A DNA stretch of 35,662 bases from Ruminococcus sp. Its GTDB lineage: Bacteria; Bacillota; Clostridia; Oscillospirales; Ruminococcaceae. Each line of letters starts with the position of its first letter. The stretch's first letter is position 1. The position numbers were made by a program, and so were the translations under genes. The notes beneath the pieces are model-generated. The model ran no database searches. It was given only the letters and a program-made list of their open reading frames with translations, and had not been told where the DNA came from. This document shows, one piece after another, positions 15,678 through 23,885 of this stretch. The stretch lies in contig SVNX01000023.1 of assembly GCA_015066665.1 (NCBI GenBank), positions 1 to 35,662 of the forward strand, read 5' to 3'.

Positions 15678-16284
15678 GACCGGACGCCTTGCCGCACAGC
15701 TTTCCGCAATCGACAAAACGCCCCTGATCGTCGGCATTGACGGCCTCGGCGGGGCAGGGAAGAGCACCCTCTCCGAGTCCCTCGCTGCAGCGCTTGCCGC
15801 ACAGGGACGCCCCGTCACCCTCCTGCATATCGATGATTTCATCCACCAAAGAGCCGTGCGCTATCGTGACGATGTGCCGGCATGGCGATGCTATTATGAG
15901 CTGCAGTGGAACTATGCGCCGCTTTTGGAACTGATTGCAGCATTCCGTCATGATGGCACATACTGCGGTGAAGTTTCTCTTTATAATAAGGACAAGGACA
16001 GTTATGATACGCAGGAGATCTGCATTCCCAAGGACAGCGTTCTGCTGGTGGAGGGGGTATTTCTGCAAAGGCCGGAGCTTTCCGGCGTGTTTGACGTGGT
16101 GATTTATCTGGATGTGCCGGAGTCCGTGCGGCTTTCCCGTGTGCTGCTGCGGGATGGCTATATCGGAGATAGGGAAGCGATCATGGAAAAATACGAACAG
16201 CGGTATTTTCCGGCGGAACGGCATTATGTGGAAAGCTGCCAGCCGGCGGAGACGGCAGATGTTGTCATGAAAGAAACGGAATGA
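15670..16284 (+). CDS. Uridine-kinase-like P-loop kinase
   Basis: This 204-residue cytoplasmic protein has a Walker A motif (GIDGLGGAGKST, Lys31) and HIDDF at about 55-60, the acceptor-site Asp pattern of the uridine kinase/phosphoribulokinase family. VLLVEGVFLQRPEL corresponds to the Walker B region, followed by VIYLDVP and a lid-type RDGYIGDREA. The substrate is probably a nucleoside or another small hydroxyl compound. The start at 15670 overlaps mtnN and has no strong ribosome-binding site, so translation is probably coupled to mtnN. This points to a nucleoside or ribose product from that pathway as a possible substrate (inference). Confidence 0.8.
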   Translation: MSETGRLAAQLSAIDKTPLIVGIDGLGGAGKSTLSESLAAALAAQGRPVTLLHIDDFIHQRAVRYRDDVPAWRCYYELQWNYAPLLELIAAFRHDGTYCGEVSLYNKDKDSYDTQEICIPKDSVLLVEGVFLQRPELSGVFDVVIYLDVPESVRLSRVLLRDGYIGDREAIMEKYEQRYFPAERHYVESCQPAETADVVMKETE

Positions 16285-16298
16285 TAAAGGAGAAATTC

Positions 16299-16496
16299 AT
16301 GAAATTTGCAAAACTTGCACTGATTTTTCTGGCAGCGGCCGCACTCATTTTCTGCGGATTTTTTGGTATGATTCTGATTTTCCGCCCCGATACCGCTGCC
16401 ACCTGGAGCATTTTCTCTGTGTGCATGCCCCTGACTGGTCTCTGCGGCCTTGCGGGCCTTGTGTGTCTTGTCATTTCCCTTGGTAAAGGAAAGTAA
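16299..16496 (+). CDS. Small two-helix membrane protein
   Basis: This 65-residue protein has two hydrophobic segments (about 5-27 and 38-60) joined by a short polar turn (RPDTAATWS) and ends in Lys-rich KGK. AAAGGAG at 16286-16292 and a 6-base spacer select ATG 16299 rather than ATG 16281, which overlaps the previous stop. It is likely the last gene of the mtnN operon. I recognise no family and propose no function. Confidence 0.6.
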   Translation: MKFAKLALIFLAAAALIFCGFFGMILIFRPDTAATWSIFSVCMPLTGLCGLAGLVCLVISLGKGK

Positions 16497-16524
16497 GTAT
16501 TGCGTGAGGATGGAGGTGATTGTG

Positions 16525-16563
16525 ATGAGACGCTGCAGTGATGCTTCTCCATGCAGGGCGTGA
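16525..16563 (+). CDS. Possible 12-residue leader peptide upstream of MFS transporter
   Basis: GGAGGTGAT (16512-16520), a near-perfect anti-16S match, precedes a short frame encoding MRRCSDASPCRA. It ends at 16563, 79 bases before the transporter start. A hairpin of CGCTGCA with TGCAGGGCG (one bulge, about 16530-16560) lies within it. A second inverted repeat, TTTCTGA (16603-16609) with TCAGAAA (16621-16627), runs into the AAGGAG of the transporter. Short leaders in front of efflux genes are known attenuators; whether this one is translated is unknown. Confidence 0.4.
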   Translation: MRRCSDASPCRA

Positions 16564-16641
16564 CGGACTGTATGGAGTAGGATTATGTCGTCATACCTTG
16601 CATTTCTGACATTAACTCATTCAGAAAAGGAGCAGGGTAAT

Positions 16642-17910
16642 ATGAATTTTTTAAAAGATTGCAGAGCGTTTCTTACGCTCTGGTTAACACAAACATTGTC
16701 TTCACTCGGGAGCGCCATGACGAGCTTTGCGCTTGTGATCTGGCTCTATCAGGACAGCGGTTCGGCGCTGAAGACATCGCTGCTGACCGTGTGCTCCTAT
16801 GCTCCCTATGTACTCATGAGCATATTTGCGGGTGTGGTGAGCGACAAGTGGAATAAGAAAACTGTGATGCTTGTCTGCGACAGCTTTGCCGCAGTCTGCA
16901 CTGTTGTGACGCTTGTGCTGCTGCGAAGCGGCAGTCTTGCGGTGTGGCATCTCTATCTGCTGAATGCTCTCGTGGGACTTATGAATGCGGTGCAGTCGCC
17001 CGCAGCGGAAGTGACGGCCACGCTTCTCACACCCGAGGTGCACTATCAGAAAACAGGAAGTCTGCGCTATTTTTCGAATTCACTGGTATCGATTCTCACG
17101 CCTGTACTGGCGGCAGCCTTTGTCTCATTCGCAGGGATCGAAGCGGTGATTGCATTCGATCTCTGTACATTTGCAGCGGCCTTTCTGGTGCTTCTGTGCG
17201 TCATCCGCATTCCGGATGTGCCAAAGCAGACTGTGCGTGCAGAAACAATCTGGCAGTCTGCGAAAAGCGGGCTTTCCTATGTTCGGTCAGAGCGGGGTCT
17301 GCTGCTGCTGATTCTGTTTCTGTCCGCCATCAATTTTATTGCATCCATTAACAAGGCTGCACTTCCGGCAATGATTCTGTCACGAGAGAGCGAAACGGTA
17401 CTTGGGGTGGTAAACAGCTTTGTTGGCATTGCGACGCTGCTGGGCAGTGTGCTGGCCGCTTTTCTGCCAAAGCCCAGAAGCCGAATCCGTGTGGTGTGCC
17501 TGTGCCTGTTTTTTTCGATGAGCACGGAAAATTTCTTGCTTGCCGTGGGACATCACCCGCTGCTGTGGTGCATCGGGGTGGTGCTTGGATGGATTCTGAT
17601 TCCGGTGATGGGGGCAAATTACGATGTGATCCTGCGCAGCCGTGTTCCGCAGGAGATGCAGGGTCGGGTGTATGCTGTCCGCAATACGCTGCAGTTTTTC
17701 ACCATTCCGCTTGGCTATTTCTGCGGCGGATGGCTGGTGGATGAGATCTGTGAGCCGCTTATGGCAGCCGTGGACAATCCCCTTCTTACGATGCTGTTCG
17801 GGAGTGGAAAGGGTGCCGGTGCAGCGTTTTTATTCTTTGTGATCGGCATCATCGGCACAGTCGTGTGCCTGATTTTCGGTGGGAGCAAGGAGCTCAGGAA
17901 GCTTCCGTGA
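16642..17910 (+). CDS. MFS transporter, drug-efflux type
   Basis: This 422-residue inner-membrane protein has about 12 hydrophobic segments and a charged central loop near residue 200. The N-terminus FLTLWLTQTLSSLGSAMTSF and the following VVSDKWNKKTVML loop (the motif A position between helices 2 and 3) place it in the MFS group that includes macrolide exporters such as MefA. The substrate cannot be told from sequence. Starts are possible at 16585 (GGAG 7 bases upstream, 19 residues longer) and 16642 (AAGGAG at 16627-16632); the shorter form begins at the point where family members usually start. The upstream region contains a candidate leader peptide and hairpins. Confidence 0.85.
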   Translation: MNFLKDCRAFLTLWLTQTLSSLGSAMTSFALVIWLYQDSGSALKTSLLTVCSYAPYVLMSIFAGVVSDKWNKKTVMLVCDSFAAVCTVVTLVLLRSGSLAVWHLYLLNALVGLMNAVQSPAAEVTATLLTPEVHYQKTGSLRYFSNSLVSILTPVLAAAFVSFAGIEAVIAFDLCTFAAAFLVLLCVIRIPDVPKQTVRAETIWQSAKSGLSYVRSERGLLLLILFLSAINFIASINKAALPAMILSRESETVLGVVNSFVGIATLLGSVLAAFLPKPRSRIRVVCLCLFFSMSTENFLLAVGHHPLLWCIGVVLGWILIPVMGANYDVILRSRVPQEMQGRVYAVRNTLQFFTIPLGYFCGGWLVDEICEPLMAAVDNPLLTMLFGSGKGAGAAFLFFVIGIIGTVVCLIFGGSKELRKLP

Positions 17911-17989
17911 ATCTCCTGAGGGGCACGAGTGATGCACCGCCCCCACCCGGAGTGCGGCGCCGGAATGCCTGCGGTGCCTTGTCCCGCCG

Positions 17990-18020
17990 GCCCCCTTCCT
18001 GCGGGGAGGGGGCTTCTATA
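17990..18020. terminator. Terminator hairpin between convergent genes
   Basis: GCCCCCTTCC (17990-17999) pairs with GGGGAGGGGGC (18004-18013, one G-U pair) around TGCG, followed by TTCTATATT on the plus strand. It probably terminates the transporter; the minus side has no T-run. Confidence 0.55.
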
Positions 18021-18033
18021 TTGAACAGAAAAG

Positions 18034-18726
18034 TCAGAACGGCGTTACCTCGTACTTTTCCCGCAGCTTTCCGAGTGCCTTCTTCTCAAGGCGGGAGACA
18101 TAGGAACGGGAAATGTGCAGTGCTTTGGCCACTTCCTTCTGCGTCAGGGGCATGCCGCCGTGCAGTCCGTAGCGATGCACAATGATCTCCAGCTCCCGCT
18201 CATCCAGACATTCCGACAGAAAGCGGCACAGCTGCTTGCGGTGGATCGATCGTTCCACATCGGCCTCAATGTCCGTGCCGTCCTCCAGAAGATCCATGAG
18301 TGTGAGGGCGTTTCCGTCCTTATCCGTCTCGATCGGGTCGTTCATGCAGATGTCGCCCGCACTCTTTTTCAGGGCACGGAAATGCATGCGGATCTCATTT
18401 TCCACACAGCGGGCGGCGTAGGTGGAAAACTTCGCCCCCTTTGTGTAATCAAAGGTCTCCACGGCCTTCAGAAGACCGAATGTCCCGATGGAAATCAGCT
18501 CTTCCTGCTCTTCGGATGTGCTGCGGTATTTTTTGGCAATGTGCACCACAAGACGCAGATTGTGCTCGATGAGCCGGTTTTTGGCACTGCGGTCACCCTC
18601 GGCCATGGCCGTAAAGCAGGCAAGCTCCTCCTTTGCCGTCAGGGGCTTGGGGAAAATATGGGGCGTATCGGCATGCAGTATACAGAAAATCAGTCTGCTG
18701 AGCAGTTCCAGCAACATAGTCAACAC
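18034..18726 (-). CDS. sigK: Sporulation sigma factor, sigma-K-like
   Basis: This 230-residue sigma-70 family factor would direct RNA polymerase to late mother-cell sporulation genes. A hydrophobic pro-sequence-like N-terminus (LLELLSRLIFCIL) is followed by FPKPLTAKEE, as in B. subtilis pro-sigma-K. Region 2 is LIEHNLRLVVHIAKKY and EELISIGTFGLLKAVETF, then FSTYAARCVENEIRMHFRALKK (in part). Region 4 is MPLTQKEVAKALHISRSYVSRLEKKAL (in part). The gene is continuous, with no skin-type insertion. The start is a GTG at 18724-18726 or ATG at 18715-18717; both have weak ribosome-binding sites. Sigma-E is the main alternative, but the FPxPL motif and short N-terminus favour K. Confidence 0.85.
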   Translation of the reverse strand: MLTMLLELLSRLIFCILHADTPHIFPKPLTAKEELACFTAMAEGDRSAKNRLIEHNLRLVVHIAKKYRSTSEEQEELISIGTFGLLKAVETFDYTKGAKFSTYAARCVENEIRMHFRALKKSAGDICMNDPIETDKDGNALTLMDLLEDGTDIEADVERSIHRKQLCRFLSECLDERELEIIVHRYGLHGGMPLTQKEVAKALHISRSYVSRLEKKALGKLREKYEVTPF

Positions 18727-18789
18727 CAGCCTTTCGGCACAGTCTATGCCGGAGGGCTTTTCCTGTATGATAGCCGGTGCCCCGCCCTA

Positions 18790-18818
18790 TTGTCATTTGG
18801 CCGGAACTGTGGTATACT
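18790..18818 (+). promoter_or_regulatory. Sigma-A promoter of the hypothetical/radical-SAM pair
   Basis: TTGTCA (18790-18795) and TATACT (18813-18818) are separated by 17 bases, about 28 bases ahead of the start codon at 18846. Confidence 0.75.
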
Positions 18819-18845
18819 ATAAAAAACAACGAAAGGGGCGGGAGG

Positions 18846-19289
18846 ATGGATCCGTATCTGTATGAAAGACTGCACATGGATTTTGTGCGTCTGCGCTATC
18901 TGACAAGCGGGATGGATGAGGATGCAGCGGCGTTCGATGGGATACTTGCCGATCTTGAATGCATGCTCCCGCTGATCGGCCGATTCGGCACGGAGGACGA
19001 GCAGAATGTGCTCGGTTATGCCGTCCGCACGGCTGTTTCCCTCGGCAAGTCCGTCAGGGAGGACAGTCCCGCTTGCCGTTTGTTCCGCAGCAGAAAGCAC
19101 AGCGAGGCCGTCACATGCCTCAATCTGTTCTGCGATGCCGTCCACAATCTCTGCGAGCTGTTCACGGAGGATACATGGGAGAAGGACGCATATTACCGCA
19201 TATTTCTTGCCCCCTTCCGGAAACGGTACGGGGATGCCTATTTCCGTGAGGTGCTGTACTTTTTCGGCGTTTCTGCCGATACATCATAA
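18846..19289 (+). CDS. Hypothetical helical protein upstream of radical SAM enzyme
   Basis: This 147-residue soluble protein appears mainly alpha-helical, with no signal peptide or membrane segment. It has an aromatic/Arg-rich start (MDPYLYERLHMDFVRLRYL) and a C-terminal AYYRIFLAPFRKRYGD. AAGGGG at 18833-18838 with a 7-base spacer supports ATG 18846; a second GGAGG abuts the start directly. It lies 11 bases ahead of the radical SAM gene and shares its promoter. No catalytic motif is recognised; a partner or accessory role for the radical SAM protein is only suggested by position. Confidence 0.65.
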   Translation: MDPYLYERLHMDFVRLRYLTSGMDEDAAAFDGILADLECMLPLIGRFGTEDEQNVLGYAVRTAVSLGKSVREDSPACRLFRSRKHSEAVTCLNLFCDAVHNLCELFTEDTWEKDAYYRIFLAPFRKRYGDAYFREVLYFFGVSADTS

Positions 19290-19300
19290 AGGAGGCTGCC

Positions 19301-20164
19301 ATGCATTTTGTCAATGCCAAGTCCATTCTCTCCGCCAGGAACGGCATGAATCTCTACCGCGGCTGCACGCACGGCTGCATCTACTGCGACAGCCGCAGCA
19401 CCTGCTATGGCTTCACCCATGCCTTTGAGGATATTGAAGTGAAGCAGAACGCCCCCCAGCTGCTCGAGGAGGCTCTGCGCAGAAAACGTAAAAAATGTAT
19501 GATCGGCACCGGTGCAATGTGCGATCCGTACATGCACTGCGAGGAGACGCTCCGGCTCACAAGGCAGTGCCTTGAGATTATCGGCCGCCATGGCTTCGGG
19601 CTGGCCATCCAGACCAAATCCACCCGTATCCTGCGGGATCTTGACCTGCTCCGGCATATCAATGAGCAGTCCAAATGTGTCGTGCAGATGACCCTCACAA
19701 CCCATGATGACGCCCTCTGCCGGATTGTCGAACCCCATGTCAGCCCCACAAGCGAGAGGGTGGCTGCACTGGAAACCTTCCGTGCCAACGGCATTCCCAC
19801 CGTGGTCTGGCTCACGCCCATTCTGCCATACATCAATGACACCGAGGACAACATCCGCCGGATCCTTGACGACTGTATCCGTACAGGTGTGCGGGGCATT
19901 ATCTGCTTCGGTATGGGTCTGACCCTGCGTGAGGGCGACCGTGAATACTACTATGCCGCTCTTGATCGGCATTTCCCCGGCCTTAAGGCGGTCTATCAGC
20001 GGCAGTATGGCCTTGCCTACGAGCTGCCCAGCCCCCGCAGTGCCGCATTGATGCAGCTCTTCCGGCAGACCTGCCATGCGCATGGCATTCTCTATGAGCC
20101 GGAGGACTGCTTTTCCTATCTGCATGATTTCCCCGAACCCTATGCGCAGCTGTCACTGTTCTGA
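19301..20164 (+). CDS. Radical SAM protein, SPL/Rv2578c-like group
   Basis: This 287-residue enzyme has the radical-SAM iron-sulfur motif C22-x3-C26-x2-C29 (RGCTHGCIYCDSRS). The following features (GTGAMCDPYMHCEE, the glycine-rich/SAM-binding strand; IQTKSTRILRD; TPILPYINDTEDNI) are those of the SPL-related radical SAM group annotated next to spore photoproduct lyase. It lacks the distinct C-terminal substrate region of true SplB, so photoproduct repair is not claimed. AAAGGAGG ends 5 bases ahead of the start. It is the second gene after the hypothetical protein, divergent from the sigma-K-like gene. No terminator hairpin is visible after its stop. Confidence 0.85.
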   Translation: MHFVNAKSILSARNGMNLYRGCTHGCIYCDSRSTCYGFTHAFEDIEVKQNAPQLLEEALRRKRKKCMIGTGAMCDPYMHCEETLRLTRQCLEIIGRHGFGLAIQTKSTRILRDLDLLRHINEQSKCVVQMTLTTHDDALCRIVEPHVSPTSERVAALETFRANGIPTVVWLTPILPYINDTEDNIRRILDDCIRTGVRGIICFGMGLTLREGDREYYYAALDRHFPGLKAVYQRQYGLAYELPSPRSAALMQLFRQTCHAHGILYEPEDCFSYLHDFPEPYAQLSLF

Positions 20165-20248
20165 TTAAAGAAAAAATGCGGAGCATATGGATTTGTGACA
20201 TATCTTGAAGACTGCGCACAAAGTGATAGTTTTTCATACAATATCCAA

Positions 20249-20278
20249 TTGACGTTTTCAGAATGTTCATGATATAAT
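20249..20278 (+). promoter_or_regulatory. Sigma-A promoter of the pectate lyase
   Basis: TTGACG (20249-20254) and TATAAT (20273-20278) are separated by 18 bases. The surrounding 20180-20310 is AT-rich; nothing else was recognised there. Confidence 0.7.
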
Positions 20279-20324
20279 GAAACTGTAAATACAGACCCAG
20301 TTTCAAAAATGGAGGGAAATTATC

Positions 20325-23300
20325 ATGAACGAAATCAAAAAGACGCGCCATGCGTGCTTTCTGGCGGTCATCCTGCTGATTGCATGGCTGCTGCCGCTGT
20401 TCAGCTTCAGCGGTGCGGATGTGCCCGCTGTGGCGGCATCCGTGGACTATCCGGTGCAGCTGATGAATCTGGCATCGAAGAATGCCTCCACCGTGCTCAC
20501 CGAAAACGGCACTGCGGACGGTTCCTCGCTGACCATGAAGGCACTCGGGAACGATCTGTCCCCGTCCTGGCGTTTTGACAGAGTCGGCAGCGACTCCAAC
20601 GGCACCTTCTTCAAGCTCGTCAACGCCCAGTCCGGCCGCCTGCTGACCCCCAAGGGCTACAATGTGACCGCCGGCAACAGCGTCATCATCTACGGCAGCG
20701 AGTCCGCCCAGTCCCAGCACTGGTATGTGGTGCCCGTTTCCCAGGATCGTCTGGGCAACAATCTCTGCTATAAGATCGTGAACTATTCGAACACCTCTCT
20801 GGCACTGACACAGGGTACATCCGGCATGACGCTCGAGAATTACACGGGCGCTGACAACCAGCTCTTCCTGCTCAATGCCGACGGCCTGCAGGGCTTCGCC
20901 GGCTACTGCAATAATGACAACACCGGCAAGGTCAAGGCAGCCGACATCGGCGGTCTGTTCGGTGAGACTGTGGAGGTTTCCAGCTTTGCCGATCTCAAGA
21001 AGTATGCCGAGTCCGACACCCCCTACACCATTGTTGTGAACAAGAACATCAGCGTGACCGAGCTGAACATGAACGGCACCCGCTACATGTGCACAGCCGG
21101 CCGTATCTATGTCCGCAGCAACAAGACCATCATCGGCAGCTACTCCGCCAACACCCTGTTCAACGTGCAGTTCTGCACCTCCAGCGGCAAGGGCGTGGGC
21201 AATAACATCATCATCAAGAATTTCGATATGCAGCATGATGCGGAATCGAACAACAACGACTCCATCGTCTGCTACTTCGGCTCCGGCCAGAATATCTGGG
21301 TGGATCATGTGACCTTCACCGGCCATAACGGCTATGGCTATGCCCCCCAGACCGGTCAGGTGGACGAGGACAAGTTCCTTGCCTGCTGCTATGATGCCGA
21401 CTACTGCACCGTTTCCGACTGCTCCTTCGGCGGCCACAAGTACGGTCTGATTCTGGGCTATCCGGCGGATGATGCCAATGCCAAGAATTACGATGGATTC
21501 CCCCGCATGTCCCTGATTTCCAATAAGTTCTATGACACCAATACCCGTGCACCGGGTCTGATGAGATGGGGCTACTTCCACTCTCTCAATAACTATGTCA
21601 ACAAGTTCAGCATGGGCTATACCGTACACAGCGGCTGCGATATCTATGCAGAAAACTGCGTGTATGAAAACGGCGGCAGCGTCATCTGTGACTGGAATTC
21701 CATCACCTATGCCGGCGCCTACGCCGAGTCCGGCTCCATCTTCACAAATTGCTCCAGAACCGTACAGGGTCAGGGCACTTCCAGCAACCCCAGCTATTCT
21801 CAGGCAAGCTCCTGGAGACCCTCCGGCAACTACAGCTATGTGAAGCTTGAGGCTTCCGCAGCCAAGAACTACTGCAACAGCTACAGCGGCTGTCAGACCT
21901 CCAAGGGCAACTGGATGTATCTGCGCTATGCCGCAAAGGGCGTGCCCAGTGCAGGCTATACGGAGCTCCCGAACGGCCCCGTGGCAGCCACCTTCACAGA
22001 GGGTGCGGCCTTCCGCATCAAGAATGTAAACTCCGGTCTCTACATGCAGGTGGCAGGTGCGGCAGCCGAAAACGGTGCCAATGTCCAGCAGTGGGGCAGC
22101 GACGGTACATCCGTGCATGATATATGGAAGCTCCTGAGCGCAGGCGATGGCTATTACTACATCGTTTCAGCAGTGGGCGACGGCGGCACCTATGTGCTCG
22201 ACATCGCCGGCAGAAAGGCCGACAACGGCACCAATGCTGACATCTACCAGTACAACGGCGGCACGAACCAGCAGTTCATGCTGACCCAGAACAGTGACGG
22301 CAGCTACAAGATCCGCACACGCGTTTCCGGCGAGGCTTCCGCTGTGGAGATCGCAGACGGCTCCACTGCTTCCGGTGCGAATGTCCAGCAGTGGGAGGTC
22401 AACGGTGCGAACTGCCAGGACTGGATTCTCGAACCCGTTACCGATCCCGGCTGTGAAATGGATACATCCGTGATCTACAGCTTTGCCAATGCCAATTCCG
22501 GTCTGATGATGGAGATCGTGAACGGTGCCATGGAAGACAATTCCAATGTCCAGCAGTGGGAACAGAATGGTGCCGCCTGCCAGAAGTGGACACTCAAGGC
22601 CTTTGGTTCCGGCAATTATTACTGGATCCGTTCCTATCAGGATGAGGCCTATGCACTCAAGGCCGAGGGCAGTGAGAACGGTGCGAACATCGACATCGTG
22701 GCCTATTCCAGCAAGGACAGCGCCCAGCTCTTCCGCTTCACAAAGAATCTGGACGGCTCCTACCGCATCATCACACATGCTTCCAAGGATGCCTGTCTGG
22801 TTGAGGTCGGCAATGCAGCCATGGACGGCGGTGCCAACATCAATCAGTGGGAACCGACAAATCACGCCTGCCAGAACTGGAATCTGACCACAGAGACCAC
22901 CACCACTGAGGCAACCACGACCACCACCACTACAACAACAACGACCACAACAACCACGACCACCACAACGACAACAACCACCACAACGACAACAACCACC
23001 ACAACGACCACAACGGAAGCAACCACGACCGCAGCGACCACGACGACAACGACTGCGTCTGAAACCACCCCCGCAGCCACATCGGCAACGGAAGAGACCG
23101 AAACCACGACAACCACAGAACCCATCGAGGACGAGGTTTTCTACGGTGATGTGAACGGCGACGGCGGTGTGAGCATTGTCGATGTCATCATGCTGAACAA
23201 GGCCGTGCTCGGCAGCGAGACACTGAGCAGCGGACAGAAACGCAATGCCGACTGCAATCTGGATGGTCTTGCCGATGCCAATGACTCTCTCATCATTCTC

Positions 23301-23342
23301 AAGCATCTGGTGGATCTGATCCTCGAGCTGCCGCTGAAATAA
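20325..23342 (+). CDS. Secreted multimodular pectate lyase (PL1) with CBM13 modules and C-terminal dockerin
   Basis: This 1005-residue exported enzyme should cleave de-esterified pectin. Order: signal peptide 1-39 (hydrophobic LAVILLIAWLLPLF); ricin-like beta-trefoil about 42-190; PL1 right-handed beta-helix about 205-545 with IWVDHVTF (the Ca-site Asp327 region) and RAPGLMRWGYFHSLNNY, matching the catalytic-Arg strand of PL1 enzymes; CBM13 about 556-705 and a second, related unit about 715-855, both with repeated NVQQW and CQDW/CQKW; a Thr-rich linker about 855-930; dockerin about 941-1000 (GDVNGDGGVSIVD and ADCNLDGLADAND). GGAGG at 20311-20315 supports the start. The dockerin implies attachment to a scaffoldin; with the PL11 enzyme upstream, this forms a pectin-degrading set. 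Confidence 0.93.
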   Translation: MNEIKKTRHACFLAVILLIAWLLPLFSFSGADVPAVAASVDYPVQLMNLASKNASTVLTENGTADGSSLTMKALGNDLSPSWRFDRVGSDSNGTFFKLVNAQSGRLLTPKGYNVTAGNSVIIYGSESAQSQHWYVVPVSQDRLGNNLCYKIVNYSNTSLALTQGTSGMTLENYTGADNQLFLLNADGLQGFAGYCNNDNTGKVKAADIGGLFGETVEVSSFADLKKYAESDTPYTIVVNKNISVTELNMNGTRYMCTAGRIYVRSNKTIIGSYSANTLFNVQFCTSSGKGVGNNIIIKNFDMQHDAESNNNDSIVCYFGSGQNIWVDHVTFTGHNGYGYAPQTGQVDEDKFLACCYDADYCTVSDCSFGGHKYGLILGYPADDANAKNYDGFPRMSLISNKFYDTNTRAPGLMRWGYFHSLNNYVNKFSMGYTVHSGCDIYAENCVYENGGSVICDWNSITYAGAYAESGSIFTNCSRTVQGQGTSSNPSYSQASSWRPSGNYSYVKLEASAAKNYCNSYSGCQTSKGNWMYLRYAAKGVPSAGYTELPNGPVAATFTEGAAFRIKNVNSGLYMQVAGAAAENGANVQQWGSDGTSVHDIWKLLSAGDGYYYIVSAVGDGGTYVLDIAGRKADNGTNADIYQYNGGTNQQFMLTQNSDGSYKIRTRVSGEASAVEIADGSTASGANVQQWEVNGANCQDWILEPVTDPGCEMDTSVIYSFANANSGLMMEIVNGAMEDNSNVQQWEQNGAACQKWTLKAFGSGNYYWIRSYQDEAYALKAEGSENGANIDIVAYSSKDSAQLFRFTKNLDGSYRIITHASKDACLVEVGNAAMDGGANINQWEPTNHACQNWNLTTETTTTEATTTTTTTTTTTTTTTTTTTTTTTTTTTTTTTTTTEATTTAATTTTTTASETTPAATSATEETETTTTTEPIEDEVFYGDVNGDGGVSIVDVIMLNKAVLGSETLSSGQKRNADCNLDGLADANDSLIILKHLVDLILELPLK
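22887..23114 (+). repeat. Low-complexity threonine-codon tract in the pectate lyase
   Basis: ACC, ACA and ACG codons alternate almost without interruption, encoding a Thr-rich linker with occasional Glu-Ala. Such linkers are usually glycosylated and separate the enzyme from its dockerin. The tract is prone to length change. Confidence 0.9.
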
Positions 23343-23352
23343 GCAATGAAAA

Positions 23353-23382
23353 ATCCCCGCCCTATGGCGGGGATCTTTGTTT
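23353..23382 (+). terminator. Rho-independent terminator after pectate lyase
   Basis: ATCCCCGCC (23353-23361) pairs with GGCGGGGAT (23366-23374) around CTAT, followed by CTTTGTTTG. A second hairpin, CAAAGGAC/GTCCTTTG (23404-23422), lies just after it and has no T-run. Confidence 0.85.
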
Positions 23383-23442
23383 GCTCTGAAACCTGATTCG
23401 GTTCAAAGGACAAAGTCCTTTGGCGGGGACAGTCATCCCATC

Positions 23443-23471
23443 TTGCATTCCCTCAGAAAATATGCTATACT
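23443..23471 (+). promoter_or_regulatory. Sigma-A promoter of the VOC/phosphatase/hydrolase operon
   Basis: TTGCAT (23443-23448) and TATACT (23466-23471) are separated by 17 bases; TGC immediately before the -10 makes it an extended -10 element. Confidence 0.75.
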
Positions 23472-23491
23472 AAAAAAAGAGGTGATCTTTC

Positions 23492-23875
23492 ATGCATATC
23501 AGCCATATTGCCATCTATGTTCATGATCTCGAACGGAGCCGGCAATTCTATGAAACCTATTTCTGCGGCATGGCCAATTCAAAATACCATAATCCCCAAA
23601 CAGGTTTACAGACTTATTTCCTGAGTTTCGGTGATGGTGCGAGACTCGAGCTGATGCATCGCCCCGACTGCACCGAAAGCAGCAGCGATGCCCTCAGCTA
23701 TGGCATGACGCATCTTGCTTTCAGCACAGGCAGCAGGGAGGCAGTCGATGCCCTCACCGCCCGCCTTGCCGATGACGGCTATCCCGTCGTCAGTCCGCCC
23801 CGTACCACGGGCGATGGCTACTATGAAAGCGTGGTGTGCGATTCCGACGGCAATCGTATCGAGATCACAGAATAG
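23492..23875 (+). CDS. VOC-superfamily (glyoxalase/bleomycin-resistance fold) metalloprotein
   Basis: This 127-residue protein has two beta-alpha-beta-beta-beta units. Probable metal ligands sit at the expected places: His5 in ISHIAIYVHDLERS, Glu in RLELMHRP, His in MTHLAFS and Glu in RIEITE. Glyoxalase I, fosfomycin-resistance and other dioxygenase-like members share this fold, so the substrate is open. GAGGTGAT precedes the start. It is the first gene of a four-gene operon, with its stop touching the ribosome-binding site of the next gene. Confidence 0.85.
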   Translation: MHISHIAIYVHDLERSRQFYETYFCGMANSKYHNPQTGLQTYFLSFGDGARLELMHRPDCTESSSDALSYGMTHLAFSTGSREAVDALTARLADDGYPVVSPPRTTGDGYYESVVCDSDGNRIEITE

Positions 23876-23885
23876 GAGGCCGACC

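Noticed and set aside
19301..20164. Spore photoproduct lyase (SplB)
   Set aside because: The radical SAM core and group fit, but the gene lacks the characteristic SplB C-terminal region, so only the broader SPL-like group is claimed.
19983..22118. A 711-codon minus-strand frame opposite the pectate lyase
   Set aside because: It runs antisense through PL1 and CBM13 coding sequence and gives a low-complexity Gly/Ala/Val/Ile protein with no start signal.
22887..23114. Threonine tract as a possible assembly artefact or frameshift
   Set aside because: The frame stays open through the tract into a complete dockerin with the correct stop, as expected for a genuine linker.
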